Shown: positions 37,159 through 48,909, numbered from the stretch's first letter. The stretch: 64,000 bases of DNA from Antedon mediterranea (GCF_964355755.1 NC_092673.1:29393001-29457000); one strand, 5' to 3'. Translations and numbers: made by a program. Notes: generated by a model not told the origin, from the sequence alone.

Positions 37159-39128
37159 AGTGAGTGGAAAAAATAAATAAACGAAACGAAACGAATTGTA
37201 TGCCTAATGTATGACGAACGAATAGGCATTCAGGTACCATGTAAGATAAACCACAAGAAAGTAAATAACTAACTATATACAACAATAACTATTTGATAAA
37301 TATGGTTAGAATATGTAATATTAAGTTGCAATAGAAATAGATATTGGAATTTCCTAACCCTATCTCTCTCTTTTCTATTCTATTCTCCATACATTTTGAA
37401 TGGCGATCTAAGTAGGTAGAGTGTGCTTAATAATGCAAGTTTATAAGCCAATCAGCGCTTTGTTAACTGTCGGTACAAATAATACAACTTACTCAGAAGT
37501 TTAGCCTGCTTTTTAACTTCATAGTATTGGCTGACACTTCTGATAACGGCAGCACGACGCTTTCTAAAACATAAAGAACAAATCAGTATATATATAAGAA
37601 CATCGAGATTGTATGCAACTTTTGTTGGCTGAGTTCGAGATGACGTACAGTAATATGTACCACTTACTTTGCTGACGTCATTTTAGTTGTCATTTTAACA
37701 ACGGCTGGTGGAAGTCTAACCGATTGGCGCGTAGATAATCGTTCATCAATTGAGTTCCATTTTAAAGATGGTGATGGAATATGTGCGATGCTAGGTCTGT
37801 TTGTCTTGAAATTAGATTTCCTGGCGACAAATATTGACGGCACCCTATCATAGTACGGCTTCTCTAATTGGTTATCTTGATCGTCTGCAATTATTTAATA
37901 ATAAAGTTGTATTTAATTTACATCCATCTTTAAGATGTTATATTTAGAAGTTTCCAAATCTAAAAATATGTGAGATTAAACTAAACTTATGGAAATAAAA
38001 GCGATACCTACTTAGTTCTGTTTCACTTAGATCTTGAGTGTCACTCTTTGCAAGATGTTGGTCTTCAATTAGTTTCTGTAATGCTTCGATGTCATCGTCA
38101 TTTTCATCGACTTTTTCTCCGTTTTCATTTCCACTATCGTTATCATCTTCACTCTCGTTTGTTTTTGTTTGTCCATTTTCTTGTGTTTTTGTTTGTTCAT
38201 TTGGCAATTCTTTCAAGGATTTTCCTTCACAATTGATGTAATTATCAACTGGGTGACAAATGTCAGTTGTGTCATTTTGTTCGGTGTTTTCTATTTTGTA
38301 TTGTTCACGTAAATTAGATTTTTCATTCTCCTCTTTTTCTGCTGCACTTTGTTCATTTAAATTATCTGAAGCGTTGTTTTTTAATTTACTTGGCCTTTTT
38401 TGGTGGCTTTTATCAAAATCTTCTATCGGTTTGTTATTTTGGTCAACTTTCTTTTCTTTGTCATCACTTTTACATTGTTTTTGGTCTACATCACTAATAG
38501 TTGCCAAATTATTATGCGTGTCTGGTTCGTTATCACCAATACCAACAATTGTCACATTTGGTGTAGTTTTTAATATTGTTTTCACCTCCATATTATGGTC
38601 ATCGTAGCCATTTAGTACAACATCTTGGCTATCTTGTTCTTGTGATTGACCACCGTGACCATTAGACTGACCCTCTGTTTGGTTACTAATTGATTGTTGA
38701 TCTTCTTCAGTTTCCAGTGGATCTTTCTTGCTTTCATGTACTTTTTCTTCCATTTCTATGTTAACGTCTTCGTCTCTATTACCACCACCAACTTCAATAG
38801 TTTGCTCTATGAAGTCCTTATCTATAACATTATATTCAACCTTATCACTATCAACTGTTTCGAAAATTATTTTTTCATCTTCTTTAAGCTCTGGGTTGTT
38901 ATTATTTATGATGTGCTGCGCATTTTGCTTACTTCTGTCAGTTTGGTCTATATCATTATTATTCCACACAGTCCGTGCCTCTGGGTGTTTTGATCCTGTG
39001 TCTTGGTCCTGATCACTAACATGTTCTATTTCACACTTTGTGTGTTCCATAACAGATTCTTCTTGTTCGTCCATCTCTATGTTGTCATTGAATTGAACTA
39101 CTTTGTGACGTGTACTATTATCAGACAT
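30053..39128 (-). CDS. SHIPPO / sperm-tail PG-rich repeat protein with acidic N-terminus, 9 exons, ~661 aa
   Basis: Exons: 39128-38012, 37884-37668, 37563-37493, 36919-36776, 36324-36242, 35182-35065, 31877-31752, 31428-31351, 30084-30053. Phases join throughout to 1986 nt. Residues 1-372 come from one exon and are acidic, Asp/Glu/Asn/Gln-rich and probably disordered. The C-terminal half carries degenerate SHIPPO repeats: PGPWHYSP followed by EYSFGMR, PSPAQYC followed by VYSIGVR, PSPNEYYP followed by AYSFGSR, and PGPANYSP followed by PSFTIKG. Proteins with such repeats (ODF3/STPG families) associate with microtubules of sperm tails and cilia, so an axonemal or cytoskeletal role is inferred. 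The coding exon opens at an acceptor near 39178 and a 5' UTR donor is seen at 39599. The last exon is the least certain: in the phase used it ends FQENPK then TGA, while another frame of the same exon gives SRHFKKTPS. The 3.2-kb intron 31878-35064 holds a LINE fragment. Confidence 0.88.
31495..31647. mobile_element. Degenerate family A copy
   Basis: GAGTTGACCAATCACACGCA and GTGATTGGTCAACATTACTT arms; termini eroded. Confidence 0.55.
31942..32097. mobile_element. Family B MITE
   Basis: Both TIRs intact; in the SHIPPO gene intron that also holds the LINE fragment. Confidence 0.85.
32820..34750 (-). mobile_element. 5'-truncated, frameshifted LINE, interrupted by a family D element
   Basis: Leftward reading from about 34750 gives PLSSFLFNIFINDL in one frame, then LLYADDLMLFGDT (reverse-transcriptase YADD) in another, so a small frameshift lies near 34630. 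About 390 codons follow, ending in a Cys/His motif (CKLCALQSIEDEYHF.LVC). The reading frame then runs into the palindromic element at 32909-33444. The AT-rich sequence 32820-32900 with GGGCCAAAGGCC and AATAAA looks like the displaced LINE 3' end. The element lies inside intron 6 of the SHIPPO gene. Confidence 0.75.
32909..33444. mobile_element. Family D palindromic element (MITE-like)
   Basis: It starts CAGGGGCGGATTGCTATAA and ends with its reverse complement TTATAGCAATCCGCCCCTG. Internal GCTATA, GGTCT and TAGACC blocks are also inverted. No ORF. It is inserted in the C-terminal part of the LINE. Confidence 0.8.
35286..35613. mobile_element. Two family A copies (one degenerate, one intact)
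   Basis: 35286-35405 is eroded. 35454-35613 has TIRs AAGCTTGGTTCCCACTAG and TAGGAACCAAGC. Confidence 0.7.
37128..37158. repeat. (TA)n microsatellite
   Basis: About 15 TA units in a SHIPPO gene intron. Confidence 0.9.
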
Positions 39129-39178
39129 TTCGTCCAGAAATGTATCATTATGATCATCTTTTACTGTTTCAGAATCCT

Positions 39179-40500
39179 AGAAAGAATTAATCACAAGATC
39201 TTACTGTATTTCAGTAAAATTAGGTATTTGTGTACAAAGGTAGGCTATATAAAACCTGTGAACAATAGTTAATGCAATCAATATTTGAAGGTTTGGTCCA
39301 TGATTTGTATTTGAGTTCGTGCTTAAGACAACAGACAACAACACTTAAACTTAAACATACAGTACGGTTCAGAAATAGTTGTTTAAATCCCGTTTAAATC
39401 ATAGAATCCGTACATTCCAACACATATAGTAACACTATGCAATAGGCCTACTATGATTTATGATTTTACAATTAAATAAGAACTAGGAGGTAATCACCTA
39501 TTGAAGTACGCCTGTACAAAGTTAATACAATTGACACGCCTCAATTAGTCGGCGTTCGGGTAGACCTCTTGGAGTGATATAATTGCAGAAAAACTTACCT
39601 ATTATTACGTTGAAACCTTGTTTTACAGTAAAGGTAAAATAATCTGCATTTAGATGACACATAAAGTAGGAACTGTAATCGATCGCGATAATATAAAGCA
39701 AGCAATCGTGGTAAAGCTTTGATGTTCAGTCAAGTGTTTCCGTTGCTAGGCTTCTCAAACTATTAGTATGGAACGCTTTCTGTATGTATTGTAGTCTATT
39801 AATAAAAACAATAACCAAATTTGTTTATGAAGGTCATGTGATTATTTAGTGTTCACATGCTCTCTTTTCAACAATCAGTCATTGTTCAACTTTTGAGATG
39901 ACATGTGAGTGAACATGAAACTAAAATACTTGTAAATTATACAATAAGGCGTTCATGGCGCCCCATACCTTATACTCCATTTGGTCTTGTTTACATTCTT
40001 AAGTTCAACGCTGAGTTCAAAGATTAGATTGCGATTAAAATATCTGTTTACCTTAGCAACTAAACTTAAATGGGATCTCTTAAATGATTTTGAGCCATTT
40101 AGAGACAGACAAATTAGTTTATATAAGTGTCATACATTATGTAATGTGTGCCAGTAATAATCTGAAGTCATGACAGTGAAGTAGGCTACAAACAACTCAA
40201 TCACATGTATCAACGTGAGTACACCGGTAAGAACGCATTCTTTGTGGTACTGTATTGACATTTGTGCAAATGAACGGTAAGCCTAACAATAAATGTGCTG
40301 GTCAGATATAGTGCTAGTGCACGGCTGGTGGTTCTTGAAGTACTGTTGTGTAGGCCTGACCTAGTTAATGATTAGGCCTATTGTATGTGTATAGGCATTT
40401 TATTAATAAGTACGTTTAGACTAAAAGATCACACTTAGGAAAGCTGACATATATATTTTTTTATATAAAATCATTTGGTATTTGCAGCTTTTATAAGAAT
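39179..40500. promoter_or_regulatory. Divergent promoter region between the SHIPPO and STYXL1-like genes
   Basis: The leftward SHIPPO gene has a probable 5' UTR exon with donor at 39599 (AATAATAG then GTAAGT). The rightward phosphatase gene has a probable 5' UTR exon with donor at 40582 (TATCAAAAG then GTAAGA). The two transcription starts must lie between, within about 1 kb. No coding exon, TIR element or tandem repeat is visible in this stretch. No TATA box or CpG-rich core is obvious by eye. Confidence 0.45.
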
Positions 40501-40649
40501 CAAGATGGTATGGGAATAAGCATTTCATGCAGACAAGGAATAGATGTAGTATCAGTATGTTGCAGGACATCAACTATCAAAAGGTAAGAAGAGGTTGGTT
40601 AACAAGGTTGTTGTTACAGTGGTAGATAGATAACTATCAGGATTTGAGT

Positions 40650-40757
40650 ATGCATAATGACGACAGCAAAAAGACAAAACAAGATGCACCAGAATCAGAA
40701 GATACACTAGAAAGTAAAGCTAAGTCAAGATTCTTAAAGAGATTCAATCTATTTTAA
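40650..40757 (+). pseudogene. 36-codon upstream ORF, diverged duplicate of the STYXL1-like N-terminus
   Basis: This is an ATG-to-TAA reading frame whose protein matches the start of the phosphatase at 40855. It shares a KTK..D.PESE..SK.KS.FLKR pattern, then diverges into NLF and a stop. It lies immediately before a clear acceptor (TTTGTATTTCCAG ending near 40780). It looks like a tandem duplicate of the first coding exon that is now intronic or 5' UTR. It could act as an upstream ORF or alternative first exon if transcribed. Confidence 0.6.
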
Positions 40758-40854
40758 TATTTGTTTTTGTATTTCCAGCAGCTCTACACAAACTCAGAAT
40801 AGTACAAATCAAGATGTAACCAACTCATCTTTAGATAAAATACCAGTAGGCATA

Positions 40855-41853
40855 ATGGCAGAAAAAACAAAACCAGAAGATGTACCAGAAAGTGAAACTA
40901 AGTCAAAATTCTTAAAGAGACTACCAAAAAAATCAGATGGATATTTAATTCCTCAACGCCCACCTGATATTCAAAGTAAAGATGGATTTATGAATATTCA
41001 TGAGCTGTATAATGCTATGAATGTTGGGTACAGTCAGCCTTACATACATGATCCCTATTACATGTTGATACTTGATACAAGGAGTGTCAAGTCTTACTCT
41101 AATTCTCATATACTGACTGCAAGAAAACATACAGCCATTGATACTGACTTTGAGTGCCATATAGATCTTGGCAAGCTATTACAATACACTATGGTGATAT
41201 TGTATGGTGAGGTTGGAACATCTGATGATGATGATGATGTCACGCAGGGTTTATTGTCAAGAATCGGTGCAATGTGTGATGTGTATATACTTGTAGAAGG
41301 ATTTTCAAAATTTAAAAGTACATATCCGGCACTGTGTAGCAGTGACATAATCACAAGCAAAGAATCTCGTAAAAAGATATCGACATATCCTTCTGTAGTT
41401 CTTGCAGGTTGTCTCTTTCAGGGAAACAAAGACCATGCCGAGAATAAAACTATTCTTAAAGATGTCGGCATAACACATATTGTGAATGTAACGTCCGAGA
41501 TGAAAAACCTATTCCAAGATGACTTTGTTTATCTGCGAATAGCTGTCGAGGATGAACTGTCCTCCAATTTAAGACCACGTTTATCGCAAGCTGCAGATTT
41601 TATCGCAGATGCATTGAGAAATGGTGGTCGTGTGATGGTTCATTGTATTCAAGGCGTGAGTCGGAGTTCTACAATTACTTTGTCTTTTATGATGAAATAT
41701 TTAGGCTGGCCTTTAAAAGATGCAAGAGACTACCTTAAAATATGCCGGCCAATCATCAACCCAAATAGAACATTTCTATTACAGTTGAGTCATTTTGAAG
41801 AGACATGTTTTGGTGAAAAAATAAGTGATCCCGATGATGTTTGGATGAGCTAA
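40855..41853 (+). CDS. STYXL1: Rhodanese-like + dual-specificity phosphatase, STYXL1 (MK-STYX) type, catalytic Cys intact
   Basis: Single long coding exon, 332 aa. An N-terminal rhodanese-like domain (about 43-170) contains MLILDTRSVKSYSNSHI and a later VYILVEGFSKF. A dual-specificity phosphatase domain (about 185-325) follows, with ITHIVNVTSE and the signature VHCIQGVSRSS. Cys264 and Arg270 complete HCX5R, and Asp233 is placed as the general acid. This order of domains matches MK-STYX/STYXL1. The mammalian protein is a pseudophosphatase that has lost the HC pair; here the active site looks complete, so real phosphatase activity is predicted. The frame is open upstream to the acceptor at about 40780, but the ATG at 40855 is the first usable in-frame Met. 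A 5' UTR exon ends at 40582. The polyadenylation signal is at 42350. Confidence 0.92.
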   Translation: MAEKTKPEDVPESETKSKFLKRLPKKSDGYLIPQRPPDIQSKDGFMNIHELYNAMNVGYSQPYIHDPYYMLILDTRSVKSYSNSHILTARKHTAIDTDFECHIDLGKLLQYTMVILYGEVGTSDDDDDVTQGLLSRIGAMCDVYILVEGFSKFKSTYPALCSSDIITSKESRKKISTYPSVVLAGCLFQGNKDHAENKTILKDVGITHIVNVTSEMKNLFQDDFVYLRIAVEDELSSNLRPRLSQAADFIADALRNGGRVMVHCIQGVSRSSTITLSFMMKYLGWPLKDARDYLKICRPIINPNRTFLLQLSHFEETCFGEKISDPDDVWMS

Positions 41854-42349
41854 ACTAAAACATTTACATACAATTCAATTTATTTAAAAGGCCTCCAGAA
41901 ATGGAGAGATACATTCAATTACTAAAAAAAAGCAAAACATTAATATACAAAACAAAAATGGAAACATTTAGAACGCCCTCAATAAGAGTTTCAGATAATT
42001 ATGTTGGTCATAAGTTCTGGTGGACAAGATACACGCTCTAGATCCCCTAACGCGTGTTGTAAAAACGAACAAAAACCTACAAATTATCTCATATAATATA
42101 GATAACAAATTACTATTTTTAGTTTACATTGTGATGGATATAATAATATATTAAAACATGTTGCAGATGTTTGATTTATCGATTTTTTACATTATTATAT
42201 ATAGTACTGTATTGCTTTTAATATGTGTTTGTTTTTTTTTTTTCATAACACGTGACGTAACGTTATTTTAGAAATTTTAAATTCAATCAAAATACATATG
42301 TTTTAATATTGTCAAGTTAAAACACATATCTTATGTATAACTGTTATTT

Positions 42350-42355
42350 AATAAA
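42350..42355 (+). terminator. AATAAA polyadenylation signal of the STYXL1-like gene
   Basis: AATAAA about 500 bases after the stop codon, followed by a T/GT-rich stretch (TTGTTTGTTTTGTTATT). This gives a plausible ~0.5-kb 3' UTR. Confidence 0.55.
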
Positions 42356-42359
42356 CGTA

Positions 42360-44650
42360 TTTTGATTAAGCTTGTTTGTTTTGTTATTCGTATATGTTTG
42401 CATTACGACTGCATTTGCATGCTTCTGGAAAACAGAATAATAAAATAAACATGTGCAAACAGTCAATTGGATAATGAAATATTGGGTTATCAGAAATCAA
42501 ACATGGACGAATTAGTTTTAATTCATGGTTTAACGTACTAGGTGTGGCGGAGACGTTGTCTATAAACACTTTCTGGTTCTAGACTGGTACAGACGAGTGT
42601 GAAGATGGCCAGCAACCCGGAGCCAACTATTGGTGATCCTCTCCCCTAAAAACCCCAATTAAAAACAACAGCCAAAGTACTCATAATTATATGTATACTT
42701 TGTGAGAAAAAAAAAACCAATTTGTGCGTATGTAGAAAACGTTATTTAAAAGCCGGGAAGAGGGAAAAAGCGAAATTTCCGAATATATCCTCCTATAGTA
42801 AGACATAACATTTTACTAGTGCACTAGTGATGAGTTGTCCATCTGCTACAGAAACTGGCGCGAATTCGAGCCTGTGACACCTGAAAATAGTAACCCACCC
42901 CCAACTTTTCCGGTCAGCAACTCATAGCAAAAAAATAATAAAACAGTACGAATAAACAAATTTGGTTGAACTGTAACTTTATTTTTATAAACTCAAAAAC
43001 ATTTAATCCTCCCCATTCCCGAGGTCAACATGCATTATCTCCTTATTTTAAAAATACGGCTACATCATAAACGATATATAGTTTTTGTCACCCTAATAGT
43101 AACCCCTATGGGTTACTATTAGAGTAATGGGTTATTATTATAGATTGACTTATAAGGTGGGTTGTTAGAAGGGGGATTACTATTAGAGTGTGGGTTACTA
43201 TTAGAAGATTGACGGTATGCCCGCATTGTGGCAATATGGCCGTGAACCCATCCTTATGTTTACTTTCTGGGCGTCATCGTGAAAACAAATACACAATAGA
43301 ACATGTAGCAGGTAATTACACTACTACTATAATCAAACATTTCACACTATAGTTCAAATACAGTGATTTGAATGGTCACTATGGCATTCGTCCCGTGTGT
43401 GTACACCGAATTACTTTTCAATCAATTTTAAAAAAAAGGGGAAGTCCCCGATAAAATTTGAGAAAGACGAATATGTATTTGTATGTCGGTTCACACAGAT
43501 TCGAACAGACCGTACCATGCATGCTTAAATTTAGTCAAGTTCCATTGATGTTCTCTTGCAAATTTAGCATTTCAGTACAAATTATGTTTTGAATATGTTT
43601 GCTTTGAGTCATTCATGTTGCATGCATCGTATGTCTTTTGTCACATCAGTGATAATTTGAAATAATTGTTTCAATAGACTCATTGTCATAGCGCCTACAA
43701 ATTATAGATCTGTGTTTAGTCATGAAATGATGCTAGGCACAGCCTGTATTTAGAAATTGATAGAGCGCGAACCAGGCATTTAATTTGTATTGTCTTTGAT
43801 GTTTCCGCATGGGTTATTTGTTAGGCGTTAACGCACAATATTAAAGCATTGCGCTTACCGACAGGTTATTAAGGTATATTATAGGCCTATACATATGTGT
43901 TTCACTATAATAGGAATATAATAGTGCGTTTGTATTAATGGAGACCAATAGGAGGATACATACTTAACCATCAGCGTAACAACTTCAGGATGTAGTAAAT
44001 AAAGGTAAGGATGTATTCAGCAACATTTGTACAGTTTGTGTTTAGTGTGTTTAAGTATATTTACAACTCATCTTCCTCGTGAGTATTACGGTAACCAGCG
44101 TTGTTTGCACAATGTGTATAGTCGTTTTGTATTCACTGAAACTGAGTAAATAAGCGTTACGCAAACATTTTCGATTATACAAAGTATTTATATAACATTG
44201 AATAATGTGGTATTAGGCCCATGTTATAACATGAAGGAAGTGTAGTAGTTAGACATCACTCTCTTCATTAGCATCTGTGAATCGTATAAATTATACACGC
44301 AGGTAAGAACAACATTTATTAAACCAAGTCCGGGTGTTGTGTGGTGGGGGAGACTAGAGATTAGCAGTGAAAGTACAGTAAATTGGCCTATGTATAGCTC
44401 CTGGCGATTTGGGCTCTTTTTTCGCAAATATACCCCAACCCCTTCCCGTAAAAGGATACGAGTTTAAATATTTTTTTTGAGACATAGAAATATCAGCGAG
44501 ATATTAATAACAAAAGTTACATCAAGTATGCAATACTATTCATTTTTTTAAATATATAAAAATGTGAAACAGTCAAAACGAGAACATCCATGGGATTGAA
44601 GGTTTTAAAAAATCGCACTCTTTTCTGGTATAGAACCTTCTATAAAACCA
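42360..44650. other. Non-coding stretch
   Basis: No exon recognised on either strand. 43090-43210 holds short repeats of GGGTTACTATTAGA. The rest is AT-rich and featureless to the eye. Confidence 0.4.
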
Positions 44651-44654
44651 AATT

Positions 44655-45045
44655 ACTGAAAATGACAATGCTGTGGGTCAGTGGCTGGATCGCAATGGAG
44701 ATACAAAGTAAAATAGCACTAAAAAAATGACAATTCTGTGGATATCAAATTTCCATTATTATAATTATTATTTATCAGTGGATGGATATCAATGGTGATA
44801 CAAAATAAAATAAGCACTGAACAATGCTGTGGGTATCAGTGGCTGGATCTCAATGGAGATACAAAATAAAATAGCACTGAAAAATGTCAATGCTGTGGCT
44901 ATCAGTGGCTGGATCTCAATGGAGATACAAATAAAATAAGCACTGGAAATGACAATGCTGTGGGTATCAGTGGCTGGATCTCATTGGAGATACAAAATAA
45001 AATAGCACTGGAAAATGTCAATGCTGTGGGTATCAGTAAGCAAAA
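44655..45045. repeat. ~65-bp minisatellite, about 6 units (second locus)
   Basis: Same unit as 7110-7372 (GCTGTGGGTATCAGTGGCTG, CTCAATGGAGATACAAA), interrupted once by AT-rich sequence at 44745-44780. Confidence 0.9.
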
Positions 45046-45059
45046 AGCTAAATAAAACG

Positions 45060-45125
45060 ATAAAGTTAAACAGCCAGAAAAATTAGCAGAGCTTTCGGGC
45101 AACACTAGCCCTTCATCAAGTGATA
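45060..45125 (-). ncRNA. Hammerhead-like motif, second copy
   Basis: The minus strand has TTGATGAAGGGC, loop TAGTGTT, then GCCCGAAAGCTCTGC. Stem II (GGGC/GCCC) is perfect, but the first core base reads U instead of C. It adjoins the same minisatellite in the same order as at 7380. Confidence 0.35.
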
Positions 45126-45129
45126 TTTA

Positions 45130-47640
45130 GTAGAGAGTATTAAGCAGACAAGCGCTACCGTACCGTACTTTTATTTTATTGCAAAATGTAGTAACTATTT
45201 CTTCTGAGAGACTCACGACACATTAAAAATTAAAAACAACACAAGCCTAATAAAAGCATGCTCCAATTTCTTTTTAACGGACACTCAACGTTCATTTTAC
45301 AGGTGCATTTTAATTAAAGATTTCGTTATCTTTCTACTTTTCCTAAGTGAACTTTAATATAGTATTCAAATCTACTGTGAGTAAAAGGTTATATCTGGTC
45401 AAACACATTATTGTCATAGTTTGCATCGTAACTAATACATAATTCTTTTTTCTACAGCTCACTATGTCATTCGGTTGGTCGGTCGGTCGGTAAACACTAA
45501 CTTGAGCACGCGACTGCAGCCATGTATATGGCCTTGTCCATAATGATTAGGTATTTTTTAGTGCGTTAGGCTATACCCTGTATTGGCCGGTTGTGTATCT
45601 TAATTGCTGGTAAACGGATGGGCTTTTGGATAATGATCTTCAATGGTTAGAGAGACGAACAGAATCATTCACGTACAATGATATGAATCGCGTTAAATTC
45701 CCCGCATGAGTCCGGTTTCGCACCAGTCCCTGTTTGAACTGACTTCGTCGTAGTCAAAATAAATGACTACGCCTATTTCTATAGCTCGGGGTTAAATTGG
45801 TTAAGCCATGGACCTTATAATTACATTGTTAAGTCATTCATAGAGATAGTTATCTCTATATTTAGCATGAAGAAGAACAGAGTTTCCATTAAGGAATTTC
45901 GTAGTATTGCGATGCCATAAAACATTGTGTTAACTAAATACCCTAGCTTATAAAACGTATTGTGTATATATAGTTTGTACAACAGTTATTCAGTTATTTG
46001 ACAATATAATCCCCATTATTGTAAAAAAAAATGTAATGCTAGGCCAAATATTACTGCAGTGACGATGTACGGTGCAAAGAAAGTAGGCCTATAATAGAGA
46101 AGCATAGTTGATCTTCAAATTTGATATGAGGCTGACATTTAAGGAAGGGTTAGTTTATGTTTATGTAACATGATGTAGTGTGTCAAACTGTCAGTAAAAG
46201 TATTGAAAATGTAAATCTTATGTTTTTCATATTAAATTTATGAATGTTATATCTTTTTGCCAAATTTGGGCTTGCTGAGCTTGTTGGTATTATTAGCAAT
46301 TACCCTCATTTGACGAATTTTGTTTGCTGTTTTGTAGACCATCCAATTTAACGTACCTTCATGGATTTAGAGTAACACTTTGATATACCTGCAATCGATC
46401 ACCTGTATCGCTATGGTTACGATAATTAGGGCCTGTCAATAATTAGTTAATTCAAACTGGGTCATCAGTCAATTGTGTCTATTGATATCCGTTTTTTCTC
46501 CAATTTTTAACAATATTGATAGACATTCAGTACATTTTCTGTCCTCATCATCAAGAAGTGTACCAGGTCCGTTTTTTTGTGAGATTTAATGTTACAAATG
46601 TGACCTCTACACTATAAAACATTCATTAGAAAATGATCAGGTAGATGGTTCGAATCTGTTTCGAAGTCGTTTGTTGTGGAGAAATAGAAGCTTACAAATT
46701 TAGGCTAATAAAGTTTATAACACAGGAGATGTTTACAAACAAAAATGTTTAGTATTTACTTTGTTTAATGGTGGCTAATTTTAAATTTTTCTTCTAAAAT
46801 ATACTCAAATTAATTTATACACTGCTTCTGTTCGTTTCACAAATCCACCTCCCAGATTTAAATGCAAAAAGATAGGATTGGCCTCCAAAAGTATTAAGAT
46901 TTATAAAACTAAACTTTGAATAGATTAAAGTTTTTCACTCCCGTGACTATTTTGTGCTTTAGATTACATTTGTTTAGGTAGGCCTAATTAATGGGTTTAC
47001 AAATCCTGGATCCGCTACTGGTACTCGCCCTTCCTTTGTGTACGCACATTCAAGGATGAGGTAGACAGGTTTTTCAAAACCACTCATAGAGAAAGTGAAC
47101 CAGTCTTTTATGCTTATTCAAGAAACCGTTGTTTAATGAAGCAAACTATTTCTTTTTCTAGATTTACTTACTGCCTCTATGCACCAATTGTTATGAAGAT
47201 TTGAAGTGAAATGAAATGCACGGGAATTTATAAGTATAGTCGTGATTTGACATTCAAAGGTACGCTGCCTCTCAAATGGTTAAGACGGTTTTAACCGTGA
47301 TTCACAGGAATATAATTATTTAATTTGACAGCAAGTTAAATAACAGCAACACCTTTTAGACGCGTACTTCAAACAAATCATTTCTTTTCCATCAACTTTT
47401 TCAGGAAATGAACAACAATTTATGGGAAACTGATAACTGAAAAGTGGAATATTCTGGTGGAATTTTACATTTATAAAGTGCGACATGAAGTCGCTGATAT
47501 CATCATGCTTTTTTAATGGATTTAGACCTACGACCATTGTGTTGGTTTTCGCCATTATTGCTATTAAAAGTGGTAAGTATGTACAGTTGTTAAATTACGC
47601 AATAGCAGACAGCGCTTAATATTTGGAACCAGGCTTTAAC
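45130..47640. other. Non-coding stretch
   Basis: AT-rich, no convincing exon, no TIR element. Small GGTC repeats lie at 45474-45491. Confidence 0.4.
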
Positions 47641-47641
47641 T

Positions 47642-47828
47642 TAAAGATGTATTGTCCTCAAAAAACATAAAAAATGAAGATTAATAAAAAAAAAAGAGAG
47701 ACTATAGGCCATATCACAGTTTTAATAAATGTAATCACTTCTGTAGAAAGAAAACTAATACAAAAAAAATGTTTTAACAAAAATGGTTAAATTCACAAAT
47801 AATTATCATTGATTTATTTTTTGCATTA
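47642..47828. mobile_element. Family E partial copy
   Basis: Starts TTAAAGATGTATTGTCCTC; the matching right end is not seen, and the family C palindrome follows directly. Confidence 0.6.
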
Positions 47829-48123
47829 AAGAAATCGATACGGACTTTACTTCCAATCAGGTTGTAAGTTAAGCCTGTTTTCCTGTCCACGTTATTCGAC
47901 GCTATCGTCAATATTATCGTCAATAATCGGTGATCTTCTACGTAAACATTGAAATGTTAACGATTTACAGGAAAAGGTACTCGCTATCGTTATCATTTTA
48001 ACTTGATCGTTTTCAAACGATCGTCGTTGAACTGTTGACGATAGCGTCGAATAACGTCGACAGGAAAACAGGCTTAACTTACAACCTGATTTGAAGTAAA
48101 GTCCGTAGCGATTTCTTTAATTA
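47829..48123. mobile_element. Family C element at the centre of a larger perfect palindrome
   Basis: Family C spans 47871-48076. Its flanks are also mutually inverted: GGACTTTACTTCCAATCAGG on the left, complemented by CCTGATTTGAAGTAAAGTCC on the right. The palindromic arms extend at least from AAAGAAATCG to CGATTTCTTT. Confidence 0.8.
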
Positions 48124-48909
48124 AAAAAATAGATCAATGATATTGTGCTCAAAATACTCTTGAAAATAAATGGAGACAAATAGATAACAATTTTAAAAAA
48201 ATACAAAAGAAGAACATGTTTCTGAATATTGTATTAGTGTAACGTTTTTCAATGTCTTGGCCAAAACAATTCTTTACAATTTGAAGCAAAAAACTTCCAA
48301 TATAAGTTTAGTTAAACGTTTAAAACGATCAATAAAAATGACAAATAACATTTGTATAAATAATTTCTTTCACATTAGCCCATTAATTTTTGCTAAGTCT
48401 AAATTTCTAATCGGAAGAAGTAAGTTCCAAAACACTGTATACATAAGTTTTGTATAGCTGAGCCTATAAATCATAAATACTTGTGAAATATACTTAGGCC
48501 TATTGAATTTCAAGAAATACAGTACACTTGTTTTATTTTATTTTTTCTGAAGATTCAATTAATCGTATTAACTAAAACAGGTATACAATGGGATTGTTCC
48601 ATTCACACATTAAACAATATCATATCAAGCCATTCAATAACTGTTTCGTCAAGTATCAGCCAAGAAATATAGTATTGAATTTTTATCAAAGCTTCTGAAG
48701 ACTTTTACGTTTCAGTAATATTTATGCTTATTTGTCTGTTGCATAACTGGTAGTAGAAGAGTTTTCATATTACCAATATATACAGTGGAGCAGTTTAAAA
48801 TGTAATCATAATTTAATCATTATTGCTTAGTTGGTTAATTTATTTTGCTGGCCCAAACTTTGATTAATGTGAGCAGCCTTACATGTCTGCTTATCATAAG
48901 TTGCACGCG

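Noticed and set aside
38038-39012. Several plus-strand ORFs of 60-115 codons
   Set aside because: Antisense shadows of the acidic SHIPPO exon, whose codon bias leaves the other strand open.
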